Assembly: GCA_031550975.1 (NCBI GenBank)
Contig: JAVBOC010000014.1
Span: 1 to 29,451 of the forward strand
Reading direction: 5' to 3'
Length of the DNA stretch: 29,451 nucleotides
DNA from: UBA947 sp031550975
Lineage (GTDB): Bacteria > Cyanobacteriota > Vampirovibrionia > Gastranaerophilales > Gastranaerophilaceae
The notes below the pieces were generated by a model. That model was not told where the DNA came from. It saw nothing but the letters and a program-made list of their open reading frames with translations, and made no database searches. Position numbers and translations under genes: made by a program. This document shows positions 15,313 through 22,582 of the stretch, one piece after another (position 1 is the first letter of the stretch; every line of letters begins with the position of its first letter).

Positions 15313-16092
15313 CTAGTTATCCTTTTTCTTTGGAGTTTGTTTTACATCAAACTCTTTTTCTATCATTTGTCCTGACATCTTGAGCAAGATTTGCGCTGCT
15401 GCTGATGAGTCCATGCCGTAAGACTGCGGAGAAGCCTGCATATTTCTTAAAACAGCTACCGTTGTTGCGTCACCCGTTGCAAGTCTTGAATCCAACATGC
15501 TAAGTGCTAAAACCCTGATTTTTCCGCTTGGATCTTGAAGCATTTTGTTATTTAGAGCATTCAGTGCTCTGTCGTTTGCGCGAGTATCGTCTTCTTGAAG
15601 TCTTGCTACGACTTCTTTTGCGCCCATAAGACGAACTTCTGTGTCTTGGCTGTTTAGATAATTTTCTAAATTCATAATATAAGAATCTGTTAATTCAACG
15701 ATTTTGCGCTTTTCTTTTTTTGGCTGCGCTTCTGTGGCAGGTGCTTGCGCTTGAATTGTTCCGCCTCCCACAGTTCCGTATTGGTTCATGTAATAGTTTT
15801 GTGGATAAGCCCCGCCTGTTGCACTTGCTGCGGCTATTACGCCCGGAGTTCCGCTGGTTGGACCGTAAGTTGGGGCATTCACGTTATAAACCGGCGCGCT
15901 TGCTCCCGGAGGGGTAACTGACGGGTTAAAGATTTGAATATTCACACCTGAGTAATTCGGCACCTGAACATTTGAACAAGGCGGCATATTTGTTTCCACA
16001 GGCGAAGTTACAGGCGCGTTATAACACGACATAGCTGCCTGTTGGAATGGCATCTGTTGTTGCATTTGGGCTTGTCTTACCTGATTTTGCAT
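15313..16092 (-). CDS. Gln/Pro/Asn-rich protein with HEAT-like C-terminal repeats
   Basis: A 259-residue protein in two halves. Residues 1-125 are low complexity: a Gln/Met-rich start (MQNQVRQAQMQQQMPFQQ) and then Pro, Asn, Tyr, Gly, Thr and Ala-rich sequence without predicted structure. Residues about 133-245 are helical and look like armadillo/HEAT-type repeats: YIMNLENYLNSQDTEVRLMG, AKEVVARLQEDDTRANDR, ALNNKMLQDPSGKIRVLALS, each of helix-turn-helix length. The tail is Lys-rich (KQTPKKKDN). Such proteins often scaffold partners; no specific function can be named. First gene of the unit with the membrane-associated protein downstream. A GTAGGTG lies about six bases before the ATG. Confidence 0.82.
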   Translation of the reverse strand: MQNQVRQAQMQQQMPFQQAAMSCYNAPVTSPVETNMPPCSNVQVPNYSGVNIQIFNPSVTPPGASAPVYNVNAPTYGPTSGTPGVIAAASATGGAYPQNYYMNQYGTVGGGTIQAQAPATEAQPKKEKRKIVELTDSYIMNLENYLNSQDTEVRLMGAKEVVARLQEDDTRANDRALNALNNKMLQDPSGKIRVLALSMLDSRLATGDATTVAVLRNMQASPQSYGMDSSAAAQILLKMSGQMIEKEFDVKQTPKKKDN

Positions 16093-16259
16093 GAATACAC
16101 CTACAATACTACCTATGCTTATAAAGTATTTTGCCGACGAATTATTGCCATGTTTTTTGAGTTATGTTAAGTTTGTTAAGATGTTTATAGGGCGCAACAA
16201 GAGAGCAAAGCAGGCAAATCGTTTTTCTCTGCCCCTTGCCAGACTACCCGTTTGCCCTA

Positions 16260-16265
16260 TATAAT
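16260..16265 (+). promoter_or_regulatory. -10 placed for a leaderless start of the second YkgJ-type gene
   Basis: TATAAT at 16260-16265 ends six bases before the ATG at 16272. There is no Shine-Dalgarno and no TG before the -10. The right half of an eight-base inverted repeat (GCCCTATA, 16254-16261) overlaps it; the left half (TATAGGGC) is at 16186-16193. Confidence 0.6.
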
Positions 16266-16271
16266 AAAAAC

Positions 16272-16856
16272 ATGGTCAATTATTATGAATCGGAATACAT
16301 GAAACAGCGTCCTCAAAGTTTGTGCAACATGTGCGGCAGATGCTGCAGGCTTGCAACAACGCCGGTTCCCTATGATGAATTGCTAAAATTAGTCGAAGAA
16401 GGGGAGCAAGGTGCCATTGATTTTCTGAGTATATTTGAGCCCTATCCGTCAATTGAAGCCGCTCGCGAACAAGATCCCACGGCGGTTGATAATATCATTC
16501 ATGAACTCAAAGAATTCGGCAAATATGAAGAGGACAAAACCACTTTTTACCGCTGTAAATATATCAGCGACGACAATCTTTGCGGAAACTATGAAAACCG
16601 TCCTGAGCTTTGTCATCGTTTTCCGAGCAGCCCTTATGCTGTTGTCCCCCCGGGATGCGGGTTTGAAGGCTGGCTATTTTGGATGCAGGAAGAAGACAAA
16701 CAAAAGGTTCGACGTTCTAAAGAACAGCTTATCGAACTGCAATTACTGCGTAAAAAGACATCTGATGAGGAGTTAATAAACAAAATAAGCGCGGTTGAAG
16801 AGAAAGTTCAAAGAACCATCGACAACTACAAAAAATATGGTGCCGACTTCTGGTAG
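16272..16856 (+). CDS. YkgJ-family cysteine-cluster protein, second paralogue
   Basis: A 194-residue member of the CxxCxxCC family: LCNMCGRCCRLA (Cys 18, 21, 24, 25), then FYRCKYISDDNLCGNYENRP, LCHRFPSSP and GCGFEGW. The order and spacing match the protein encoded at 10319, with the cluster much closer to the N-terminus and a long Lys/Glu-rich coiled tail (about 145-194). The frame is open upstream to a TTG at 16236, but the ATG at 16272 is preferred because the -10 TATAAT is exactly six bases upstream, so the TTG would lie outside the transcript. Role unknown; metal or Fe-S binding is likely from the family. Divergent from the 15313-16092 unit. Confidence 0.87.
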   Translation: MVNYYESEYMKQRPQSLCNMCGRCCRLATTPVPYDELLKLVEEGEQGAIDFLSIFEPYPSIEAAREQDPTAVDNIIHELKEFGKYEEDKTTFYRCKYISDDNLCGNYENRPELCHRFPSSPYAVVPPGCGFEGWLFWMQEEDKQKVRRSKEQLIELQLLRKKTSDEELINKISAVEEKVQRTIDNYKKYGADFW

Positions 16857-16898
16857 CAAGGCTGAATATGGGGGCTAAGGATTAACAACCAGCAAAAT

Positions 16899-17031
16899 CG
16901 TCATTCTGAGCCAAAGGCGAAGAATCTCAATATCTTTGCAATATGAAAAGACTTTGAGATGTTTCGGCATCGCTCGCATTAAACGGATGCGCTTGCGCTT
17001 TCATTCTCTGCTCGCTCGGCTCAACATGACG
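16899..17031. repeat. Palindromic interspersed repeat, copy 3, with internal expansion
   Basis: Same outer ends (CGTCATTCTGAG, TCAACATGACGG) and same inner arms (AGAATCTCAA, TTTGAGATGTTTCGGC) as at 4961 and 6017. About 40-50 extra bases lie between TTTCGGC and CTCAACATGACG (16971-17020), themselves rich in short CGCTCG and GCGCTT motifs. It lies at the 3' ends of two convergent genes. Confidence 0.82.
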
Positions 17032-17047
17032 GAATCTTACCGGGTTC

Positions 17048-19537
17048 TTATTTTGCAACTGCTGCGACTGCTTGGTCGAGTTTTCTGCGGTAGAATTCGG
17101 TGTTAATATTTAACTTATCGCCGATTTCGAGAAGAACTTGTGCGAACTTTTTGTTCTCACCTTTTTTGTCAGGGGTGTCAATGACGTCCCCGATCCGGTG
17201 GAAAATCTGTTCAAAATAAATGTTTTGAGCCTCTGCAATGCCAATTGCTAAGCCAAGCTGTTCAATATTATCAAAAAGGTCCAAAACAACGAGTGCCTGC
17301 CCGATTTCAAAGCTGTGAACCAAACGATTTACGTTTTGAAGAACCTTTTTTCCAAACACGATATTGGATTGTTTTTTATCGAGAGCAATGCCGATTTTAG
17401 CAGCGTCATAGTTTATTTCAGCAGCATTTGAGATTGCCTCGTCATCAATAAATCCGCCGTCAATAAGTTCGTTAAACTGTCGGCTCAGTGCATAGCCGGC
17501 CGCAAGCTTGAACTCGTCAGGGATTTGCAATCCGAGGCTTTGAAGGTGATAAATAGAACCTTTACCGTCATCGTACATCTCTTGGTAATTAGCCGCAAAC
17601 TTAGACAGCTTACCTTGAATAAGAATTTGAAGAATTTTACGACGCTCTTCAATGAAAATATCTTTTAATGTGAAATATCTTTTGCCAAAATTCTCATCCA
17701 GCGTACGAATAATCTCTGTTTGCGAGTCAGCCAGGAAGGTGCTGATAAGTTTGTCTTTTAGTGTGATAAATTCAGCGCTGTCAGAAAAATCCTTAATCGC
17801 ACAGTGGAAATCACCGCCGGAATATTGCATCAGCGCAAACACAAGGTTTGCCTTGCGCATAGTAACCCGCGACTGGACTTCAATATTTCCCACAATAAAT
17901 GTGGATTTACCTTTTTGAACTTTTTTGTAAGCGTTTCTGCGAACAACATAGCTATAAACGTTCTCCTCGTCGCCAAAATCCTGATAGAGCGATGAGATTG
18001 CCCACAAACAGGCAATTTGTTTGAGCGTTACAACAGACGGTTTTACAAAGCGTTCGTAAATATCGCGCCCGGTACCCATTTCAGGAATGTTGCTCTTTGC
18101 TTCCTCAAGAATAGTCAGGAATTTTTCTTCATAATCATTGTCGATAAATCTTTTTGAAAGCTGGATTGCGCGCGCCGCGTATTTAAGGATTTGAACCGGT
18201 TCTATCCCGGAGATTTCCGCAAAAAACCATCCGCAGCTTGTATACATAAGCATTGCCTGACGTTGTATCTCTAACAGCTCCATTGCTTTGATTTTTTTCT
18301 TTTCTGTCAAATCAGACAGGAAATTTTCTTTTTGGAATTTTTTAACATTTTTTTCGCTGCGGTCTAAAATAACATCAATAAACTTATCCCTGACTTCCCA
18401 AGGATCCGCAAAATACTTTGCGCCTTCGGTTTCGAATAATTCCGCCAATTTATCGCGCAGGTAATCAAGCGCATCACGTAATGGCTTACGCCATTTTTGG
18501 TTCCACCCCGGATGGCCGCCGGTTGAACATCCGCAGTCTTCTTTCCATCTGCAAACCCCGTGAGAACAGCTCCATGCTGAACCCTGCTTAATATCCACTT
18601 CACATCGCGGCGGGTATTTTTCCAAATACTCGGCATAATTAGCTATTGTAAAACCTTCGTCTTTGGCTTTAATTTTTAGTACATAAGCAAGGGCCATGTC
18701 GCCGAATTTCGTGTGGTGGCCGTAGCTTTCGCCATCAGTCGCGATGTTTACAATCTGTGCGTGGTCGCGGCAATCTGAAACCCCTTCTCTTAGGCGTTTG
18801 CTGAATTTATTTCCGTCTTTTAGAAGTTCATCAAACGCAACCGAGCGAGAAATTGCACCGTCATAGAAGAACAAATCAATATATTTTTCCGTGCCTTTGA
18901 TGTAATATCTGTAAGACTGCGCAGGGTCAATGTTTCCCCAGCTTACGTCAACCCAGTCTTTCTCGTCAAAATCGCGAACTTTTAGCGCTTGATAAGGGGA
19001 AAGAATGGTAAATTTTATTCCGTTGTCGACCAAGACTCTTAAAGTATCATCGTCAACAGCGGTCTCAGAAAGCCACATACCTTCGGGTTTGCGGCCAAAT
19101 CTGTATTCAAAATCTCTTATGCCCCATTTTGTTTGGGTTTGTTTATCGTGTTCGTTTGCCAATGGCATAATCAAGTGGTTATAAATCTGCGCTATTGCGT
19201 TACCGTGACCGTTATGTTCTTCGACACTTTCTTTGTCAGCTTCAATAACCCGCTCATAAGTCAGGGGTTCAAACTGTTCCATCCAAGAAAGCAAAGTCGG
19301 GCCGAAGTTATAGCTCATATGTGCATAGTTATTAACTACATCAAGAATCTTGTTTCTGCTATCAACAATTTTGGATACAGAGTTCGGGTTGTAGCACTCA
19401 ACGTTAATGCGCTCATTCCAATCGTGATAAGGCGCTGCGCTATCTTGCATTTCTATTGCTTCCAACCAGGGGTTTTCCCGTGGCGGCTGATAGAAATGCC
19501 CATGTATGGTTAAGTATACTTCTCTTGTTTCGCTCAT
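17048..19537 (-). CDS. GH57-family glycoside hydrolase with DUF3536 region
   Basis: A large (829 residues) family-57 glycosidase, the group of alpha-amylases, 4-alpha-glucanotransferases and branching enzymes that act on alpha-glucans. The family landmarks are HGHFYQPP near the N-terminus (HxHxxQP-like), GMWLSETAVDDD with the expected nucleophile Glu (about 154-165), and IATDGESYGHH with the general acid/base region (about 265-275). A Cys-rich stretch (SWSCSHGVCRWKEDCGCSTG, about 323-342) may bind metal. The C-terminal half, without catalytic motifs, is helical and corresponds to the DUF3536 type. No signal peptide, so it is cytoplasmic and likely acts on a storage glucan. The start is supported by GGCGGAG just before the ATG. 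No other glycogen genes are in the window. The exact substrate is unknown. Confidence 0.9.
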   Translation of the reverse strand: MSETREVYLTIHGHFYQPPRENPWLEAIEMQDSAAPYHDWNERINVECYNPNSVSKIVDSRNKILDVVNNYAHMSYNFGPTLLSWMEQFEPLTYERVIEADKESVEEHNGHGNAIAQIYNHLIMPLANEHDKQTQTKWGIRDFEYRFGRKPEGMWLSETAVDDDTLRVLVDNGIKFTILSPYQALKVRDFDEKDWVDVSWGNIDPAQSYRYYIKGTEKYIDLFFYDGAISRSVAFDELLKDGNKFSKRLREGVSDCRDHAQIVNIATDGESYGHHTKFGDMALAYVLKIKAKDEGFTIANYAEYLEKYPPRCEVDIKQGSAWSCSHGVCRWKEDCGCSTGGHPGWNQKWRKPLRDALDYLRDKLAELFETEGAKYFADPWEVRDKFIDVILDRSEKNVKKFQKENFLSDLTEKKKIKAMELLEIQRQAMLMYTSCGWFFAEISGIEPVQILKYAARAIQLSKRFIDNDYEEKFLTILEEAKSNIPEMGTGRDIYERFVKPSVVTLKQIACLWAISSLYQDFGDEENVYSYVVRRNAYKKVQKGKSTFIVGNIEVQSRVTMRKANLVFALMQYSGGDFHCAIKDFSDSAEFITLKDKLISTFLADSQTEIIRTLDENFGKRYFTLKDIFIEERRKILQILIQGKLSKFAANYQEMYDDGKGSIYHLQSLGLQIPDEFKLAAGYALSRQFNELIDGGFIDDEAISNAAEINYDAAKIGIALDKKQSNIVFGKKVLQNVNRLVHSFEIGQALVVLDLFDNIEQLGLAIGIAEAQNIYFEQIFHRIGDVIDTPDKKGENKKFAQVLLEIGDKLNINTEFYRRKLDQAVAAVAK

Positions 19538-19626
19538 AAGGCTCCGCCTTTTGAAATTCTCTCGCTCGCAAATTTAAAAGCAGGCTTTTTTATTTGTCTC
19601 ACTCGTTCTTTCATAACTTCCCTTGG

Positions 19627-19682
19627 TTAGAGATTAGGGATTAGGAATGGGCTAGTCTCTAATCTCTAGTTCCTAGTTTCTA
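19627..19682. repeat. Heptamer short tandem repeats in inverted arrangement
   Basis: Left half: seven-base units TTAGAGA, TTAGGGA, TTAGGAA. Right half: the complement of units TAGAAAC, TAGGAAC, TAGAGAT, TAGAGAC. The two halves form an imperfect hairpin. The last unit supplies the TAG stop of the gene at 19680. The same heptamer type occurs at 26890-26922. Confidence 0.85.
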
Positions 19683-20168
19683 TTTTTTAACTTCTTTAGG
19701 TTTTGCACTTATTACCTGGAATTTATCTACATCAAACCACACATCGCCGAGTGCTGTAGAAAAAACCTTGCCGGAAAATTCCACTTCGTCCCCTGCATTG
19801 AGGTCGATATATTTTTCAGCTTCCTTGCGTTTAATAAAGATTTTCATCTCAGAAAGCGGAACATTGTTATTACGCATATCATCTCTTTGGATAAGGAATG
19901 AGATATAGTCTTCAGAGCTTCTGTATGCCGGTTTGTAGTCCAAGCCTAAAGTCGAAAATTTGTCGAATTTCCCGCGAACGGCAACATATTTATTCAGGTA
20001 AAAATTCGGTCTTGCAACGATATCCAGTGAGTTTGCTCTGGTATAAACCTTTTGAGCCGCCTCGGTCGCTGCCGGAGTTGTAGCTTTCACAGGCATCTGT
20101 GTAACTGTGCTTACGCTTAGGCCTAAAGCAGCTATTACGATAAATGCGTATAATTTAATTTTGTTCAT
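19680..20168 (-). CDS. Exported OB-fold-like protein, unknown function
   Basis: A 162-residue protein starting at the ATG at 20168 (MNKIKLYAFIVIAALGLSVS), with a signal peptide ending around VKATTPA. A longer frame opens at 20231, but the extra 21 residues lack a Shine-Dalgarno and lie upstream of a TGTGCTACAAT -10, so the short form is chosen. The mature part has beta-strand character: KYVAVRGKFDKFS, SEDYISFLIQRDD, EMKIFIKRK, GDEVEFSGKVFSTALGDVWFDV, VDKFQVISA. 'VxVRGxF...GDEVEFSGxV' looks like an OB-fold such as those in tRNA-anticodon-type and BOF-like periplasmic proteins. That is a resemblance, not an assignment. A small hairpin covers the ribosome binding site. Confidence 0.82.
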   Translation of the reverse strand: MNKIKLYAFIVIAALGLSVSTVTQMPVKATTPAATEAAQKVYTRANSLDIVARPNFYLNKYVAVRGKFDKFSTLGLDYKPAYRSSEDYISFLIQRDDMRNNNVPLSEMKIFIKRKEAEKYIDLNAGDEVEFSGKVFSTALGDVWFDVDKFQVISAKPKEVKK

Positions 20169-20190
20169 TATTATTGTCCCTTTCAGGGAT

Positions 20191-20201
20191 ATTGTAGCAC
20201 A
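20191..20201 (-). promoter_or_regulatory. Extended -10 promoter of the OB-like protein gene, with ribosome-site hairpin
   Basis: On the minus strand TGTGCTACAAT, with predicted transcription start near 20184. The following TCCCTGAAAGGGA (20175-20187) is a five-pair hairpin that includes AGGGA, the Shine-Dalgarno, eight bases before the ATG. Confidence 0.55.
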
Positions 20202-20315
20202 TATTTGACTTTTTGTAACTACCCATAGCACTTAGAAATTTGTGTTGTTGATAATTTTTTTTTGTGTTAATCTAATACCGATGACTAACGGGAGAATCAA
20301 AAGGACGGAACCCTC

Positions 20316-21959
20316 ATGACTACAAAAGAATTTTTTACTACCTCAGAAGAATTGAAAAAGATTACCTCAGCAGCGCGTGCAACACTTACAGCACCTTTCT
20401 TTGGCAACAATGTTGAAGAAATAAAAGATGTTGCAACAGCTTACGAAATGGCAAGAAAAAGCCCGGGTACTGTTGAATTAACAGGTATGCCGGTGTATAA
20501 AGCCAAGGAAATAGGGCTTCCGAAAAACGCTAACCAACTTTTATTTAATGACGGAACTGTTGTGGGCAGATGCTCTGCAGCGAGAAAAATCGTTGGCGAA
20601 CCGGGTTGTGATTTAGGCCAATTGCTTCCAATCCTGCGCGAAGCTGTTTATCAAACTCGTTATAAAAAAATGTACAACACTCAAGTTGTTGTGGGTTTAG
20701 ACAAAGATTTTATGATTAAGGCTCATCTTCTTATCCCGCAAGGGTTTGAAAATGTACTATATTCTTGGATGTTAAACTTCCAATACATTAATGATACTTA
20801 TAAAAAAATGTACGCGGGTTCACGCGAATTGCCTGAAGGCGACATTTATGTCTTCTCAGATCCTGATTGGACACACCCTGATTTCCCTTACGGGTTGACC
20901 TTCTTTGACCCTCAGCACAATTGCGCGGCGATTTTGGGCATGCGCTATTTTGGGGAGCACAAAAAAGGTACTTTGACACTCGCTTGGGGTGCTGCTGCAA
21001 GAAACGGCTACGCATCTTGCCACGGCGGCATGAAAAGATATAACTTAAATGGAAAATCCTTCCAGGCGGCAGTTTTCGGACTTTCCGGCTCGGGAAAATC
21101 AACAATTACACACGCAAAACATAACAATAAGTATGATATTACGGTGCTTCACGATGACGCGTTTGTCATAAATGTTCATGACAAATATACAATCGCGCTT
21201 GAACCGGCGTATTTTGACAAAACTCAAGACTATCCGTTTGAATGCGAAGATAACAAATATATTATTACCCAGCAAAACAACGGTGCCATCGCAATGGCAG
21301 ACGGCAAAATTTATTCAATTACAGAAGACATCCGTAACGGTAACGGCCGCGCGGTAAAGTCAAAACTCTGGTCGCCAAACCGTGTTGACAGAATCGACGA
21401 ACCGATTGATGCGATTTTCTGGCTCATGAAAGACCCGACAATTCCGCCTGTATTAAAGCTTTCAGGTGCGTCTTTGGGTTCTGCTATGGGCGCAACTCTG
21501 GCGACAAAACGTTCTTCAGCAGAAAGACTTGCTGCAGGTGTTGATCCTAACGCGCTTGTTGTAGAGCCTTATGCAAACCCATTTAGAGTTTATCCGTTGG
21601 AGATGGATTTCTCACGCTTTAAACAACTTATCCAAGATGGCGTTGACTGCTATATCTTGAACACAGGCGATTTTATGGGAACAAAAGTTAAACCTGAACA
21701 CACACTTGGCATCATTGAAGCGATCGTTGAAGGCAGTGCAAAATTTGAGCAGTGGGAAAACTTCTCTGACATCCAAATTATGCATGTTGAAGGCTTTGAT
21801 GCTTCGTTTACTAACAAAGATTATGCAAAACAGTTTATCGCAAGAATGAACGACAGAATTGAGTTTGTGAAATCAAGAGAAACTGAAAAAGCTGGACTTG
21901 ATAAGCTTTCACCGGACGCTCTTGAAGCGCTTCAAAATGTTGTTAAACAGGCAAAATAA
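20316..21959 (+). CDS. pckA: ATP-dependent phosphoenolpyruvate carboxykinase-family protein (divergent)
   Basis: PEP carboxykinase interconverts oxaloacetate + ATP and PEP + CO2 + ADP, in gluconeogenesis or, in fermenters, as a CO2-fixing ATP-generating step. The 547-residue length is typical of the ATP form. The N-terminal region has FNDGTVVGRCSAARKIVG and the FPYGLTFFDPQHNCAAILGM stretch. The P-loop reads GLSGSGKST (about 255-263), with a downstream LHDDAFVIN in place of the usual kinase-2 Asp motif. The C-terminal half keeps AKRSSAER-like and MDFSRFKQLIQDGV segments. Several classical PEPCK motifs are only loosely matched, so substrate specificity should be treated with care. Start ATG follows AGGACGG about ten bases away. 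No pyruvate or oxaloacetate enzyme adjoins it. Confidence 0.85.
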   Translation: MTTKEFFTTSEELKKITSAARATLTAPFFGNNVEEIKDVATAYEMARKSPGTVELTGMPVYKAKEIGLPKNANQLLFNDGTVVGRCSAARKIVGEPGCDLGQLLPILREAVYQTRYKKMYNTQVVVGLDKDFMIKAHLLIPQGFENVLYSWMLNFQYINDTYKKMYAGSRELPEGDIYVFSDPDWTHPDFPYGLTFFDPQHNCAAILGMRYFGEHKKGTLTLAWGAAARNGYASCHGGMKRYNLNGKSFQAAVFGLSGSGKSTITHAKHNNKYDITVLHDDAFVINVHDKYTIALEPAYFDKTQDYPFECEDNKYIITQQNNGAIAMADGKIYSITEDIRNGNGRAVKSKLWSPNRVDRIDEPIDAIFWLMKDPTIPPVLKLSGASLGSAMGATLATKRSSAERLAAGVDPNALVVEPYANPFRVYPLEMDFSRFKQLIQDGVDCYILNTGDFMGTKVKPEHTLGIIEAIVEGSAKFEQWENFSDIQIMHVEGFDASFTNKDYAKQFIARMNDRIEFVKSRETEKAGLDKLSPDALEALQNVVKQAK

Positions 21960-22005
21960 CATTATAATATTATTAGTTTGTAGTCTTTAAAAACGGGGAG
22001 GGGTT

Positions 22006-22287
22006 ATGCCGGAAACATTAAAAAAAATGACATTAACAGTTCTTGGATTTTTAATGATAATGTGTGTTAGCGCTCCGATTATTGACGGTGTGATGAAAAG
22101 CAATCGTGCGCAAAGTGATATTTTGCTTGGAAATGAAGGACTTTCCGGGGCATCAGCGCAAACAAGCCGGCTCTCTTGCAGTGTTGAAGGGAAATTGGAT
22201 TCACAGAGAAACATTCTTCCGATTTCATCAAGCGATTCTTTAAGCTCAGTTTCTGATATAGTCTTAGTCTGTAATTACAAAAAATAA
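22006..22287 (+). CDS. Small exported or membrane-anchored protein, unknown function
   Basis: A 93-residue ORF. Residues 1-28 (MPETLKKMTLTVLGFLMIMCVSAPIID) give a hydrophobic segment that could be a signal peptide or anchor. The rest is polar with many Ser (LSGASAQTSRLSCSVEGKL, SSSDSLSSVSD) and two Cys (60 and 90), which could form a disulfide outside the cell. A strong GGGGAGGGG precedes the ATG with close spacing, and a bidirectional terminator follows ten bases after the stop, both supporting a real gene. No homologue recognised. Confidence 0.72.
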   Translation: MPETLKKMTLTVLGFLMIMCVSAPIIDGVMKSNRAQSDILLGNEGLSGASAQTSRLSCSVEGKLDSQRNILPISSSDSLSSVSDIVLVCNYKK

Positions 22288-22298
22288 TTTCAATAAAC

Positions 22299-22330
22299 AA
22301 AAAGCCGGGAGTTTAACTCCCGGCTTTTTT
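22299..22330. terminator. Bidirectional intrinsic terminator
   Basis: GCCGGGAG (22304-22311), loop TTTAA, CTCCCGGC (22317-22324), flanked by AAAAA on the left and TTTTTT on the right. It can stop transcription of the plus-strand small gene and of the minus-strand ferredoxin gene that converge here. Confidence 0.95.
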
Positions 22331-22347
22331 ATCTCTTGTATTTGTGA

Positions 22348-22524
22348 TTAGTCAATAACGATTACGCCTACCGGGCAAGCGTCTGCTGCTTCTTTAACAC
22401 AATCAGCGTTATCAGCTACTGCCGCTTCGTTTACGATTACAGTATCTTCCACTTTGAATACCGCTTCACAAATTGATTCGCACGCGCCGCATGAAATGCA
22501 ACCGTCTTCGATTCTTACTGCCAT
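22348..22524 (-). CDS. Monocluster [4Fe-4S] ferredoxin
   Basis: A 58-residue soluble ferredoxin, MAVRIEDGCISCGACESICE at the start and ADACPVGVIVID at the end. Cysteines at 9, 12, 15 and 50 have the C-x2-C-x2-C...CP pattern that binds one [4Fe-4S] cluster. Two more, at 19 and 42, sit where Thermotoga-type ferredoxins carry a disulfide, from memory of that family. Electron carrier for low-potential anaerobic reactions; possible partners in the window are the gltA-like oxidoreductase and the activase, but this is only inference. The start is well set: AAGGAG eight bases upstream of the ATG. Convergent with the small gene at 22006, with which it shares a terminator. Confidence 0.95.
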   Translation of the reverse strand: MAVRIEDGCISCGACESICEAVFKVEDTVIVNEAAVADNADCVKEAADACPVGVIVID

Positions 22525-22553
22525 AATTATTTCTCCTTCTTAATCTACATTCA

Positions 22554-22580
22554 TGGAAAATTTTCCACGCAACAATTATA
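22554..22580 (-). promoter_or_regulatory. Ferredoxin promoter with palindromic operator candidate
   Basis: The minus strand has TATAAT at 22580-22575 upstream of the ferredoxin gene, and the perfect 14-base palindrome TGGAAAATTTTCCA at 22554-22567 lies at about +1 to +14 from it. The region overlaps the end of deoB. The palindrome is a plausible repressor site, as no other function is visible. Confidence 0.55.
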
Positions 22581-22582
22581 AC

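Noticed and set aside
16093..16271. Mobile element remnant before the second YkgJ gene
   Set aside because: Only an eight-base inverted repeat was seen, with no target duplication or transposase sequence.
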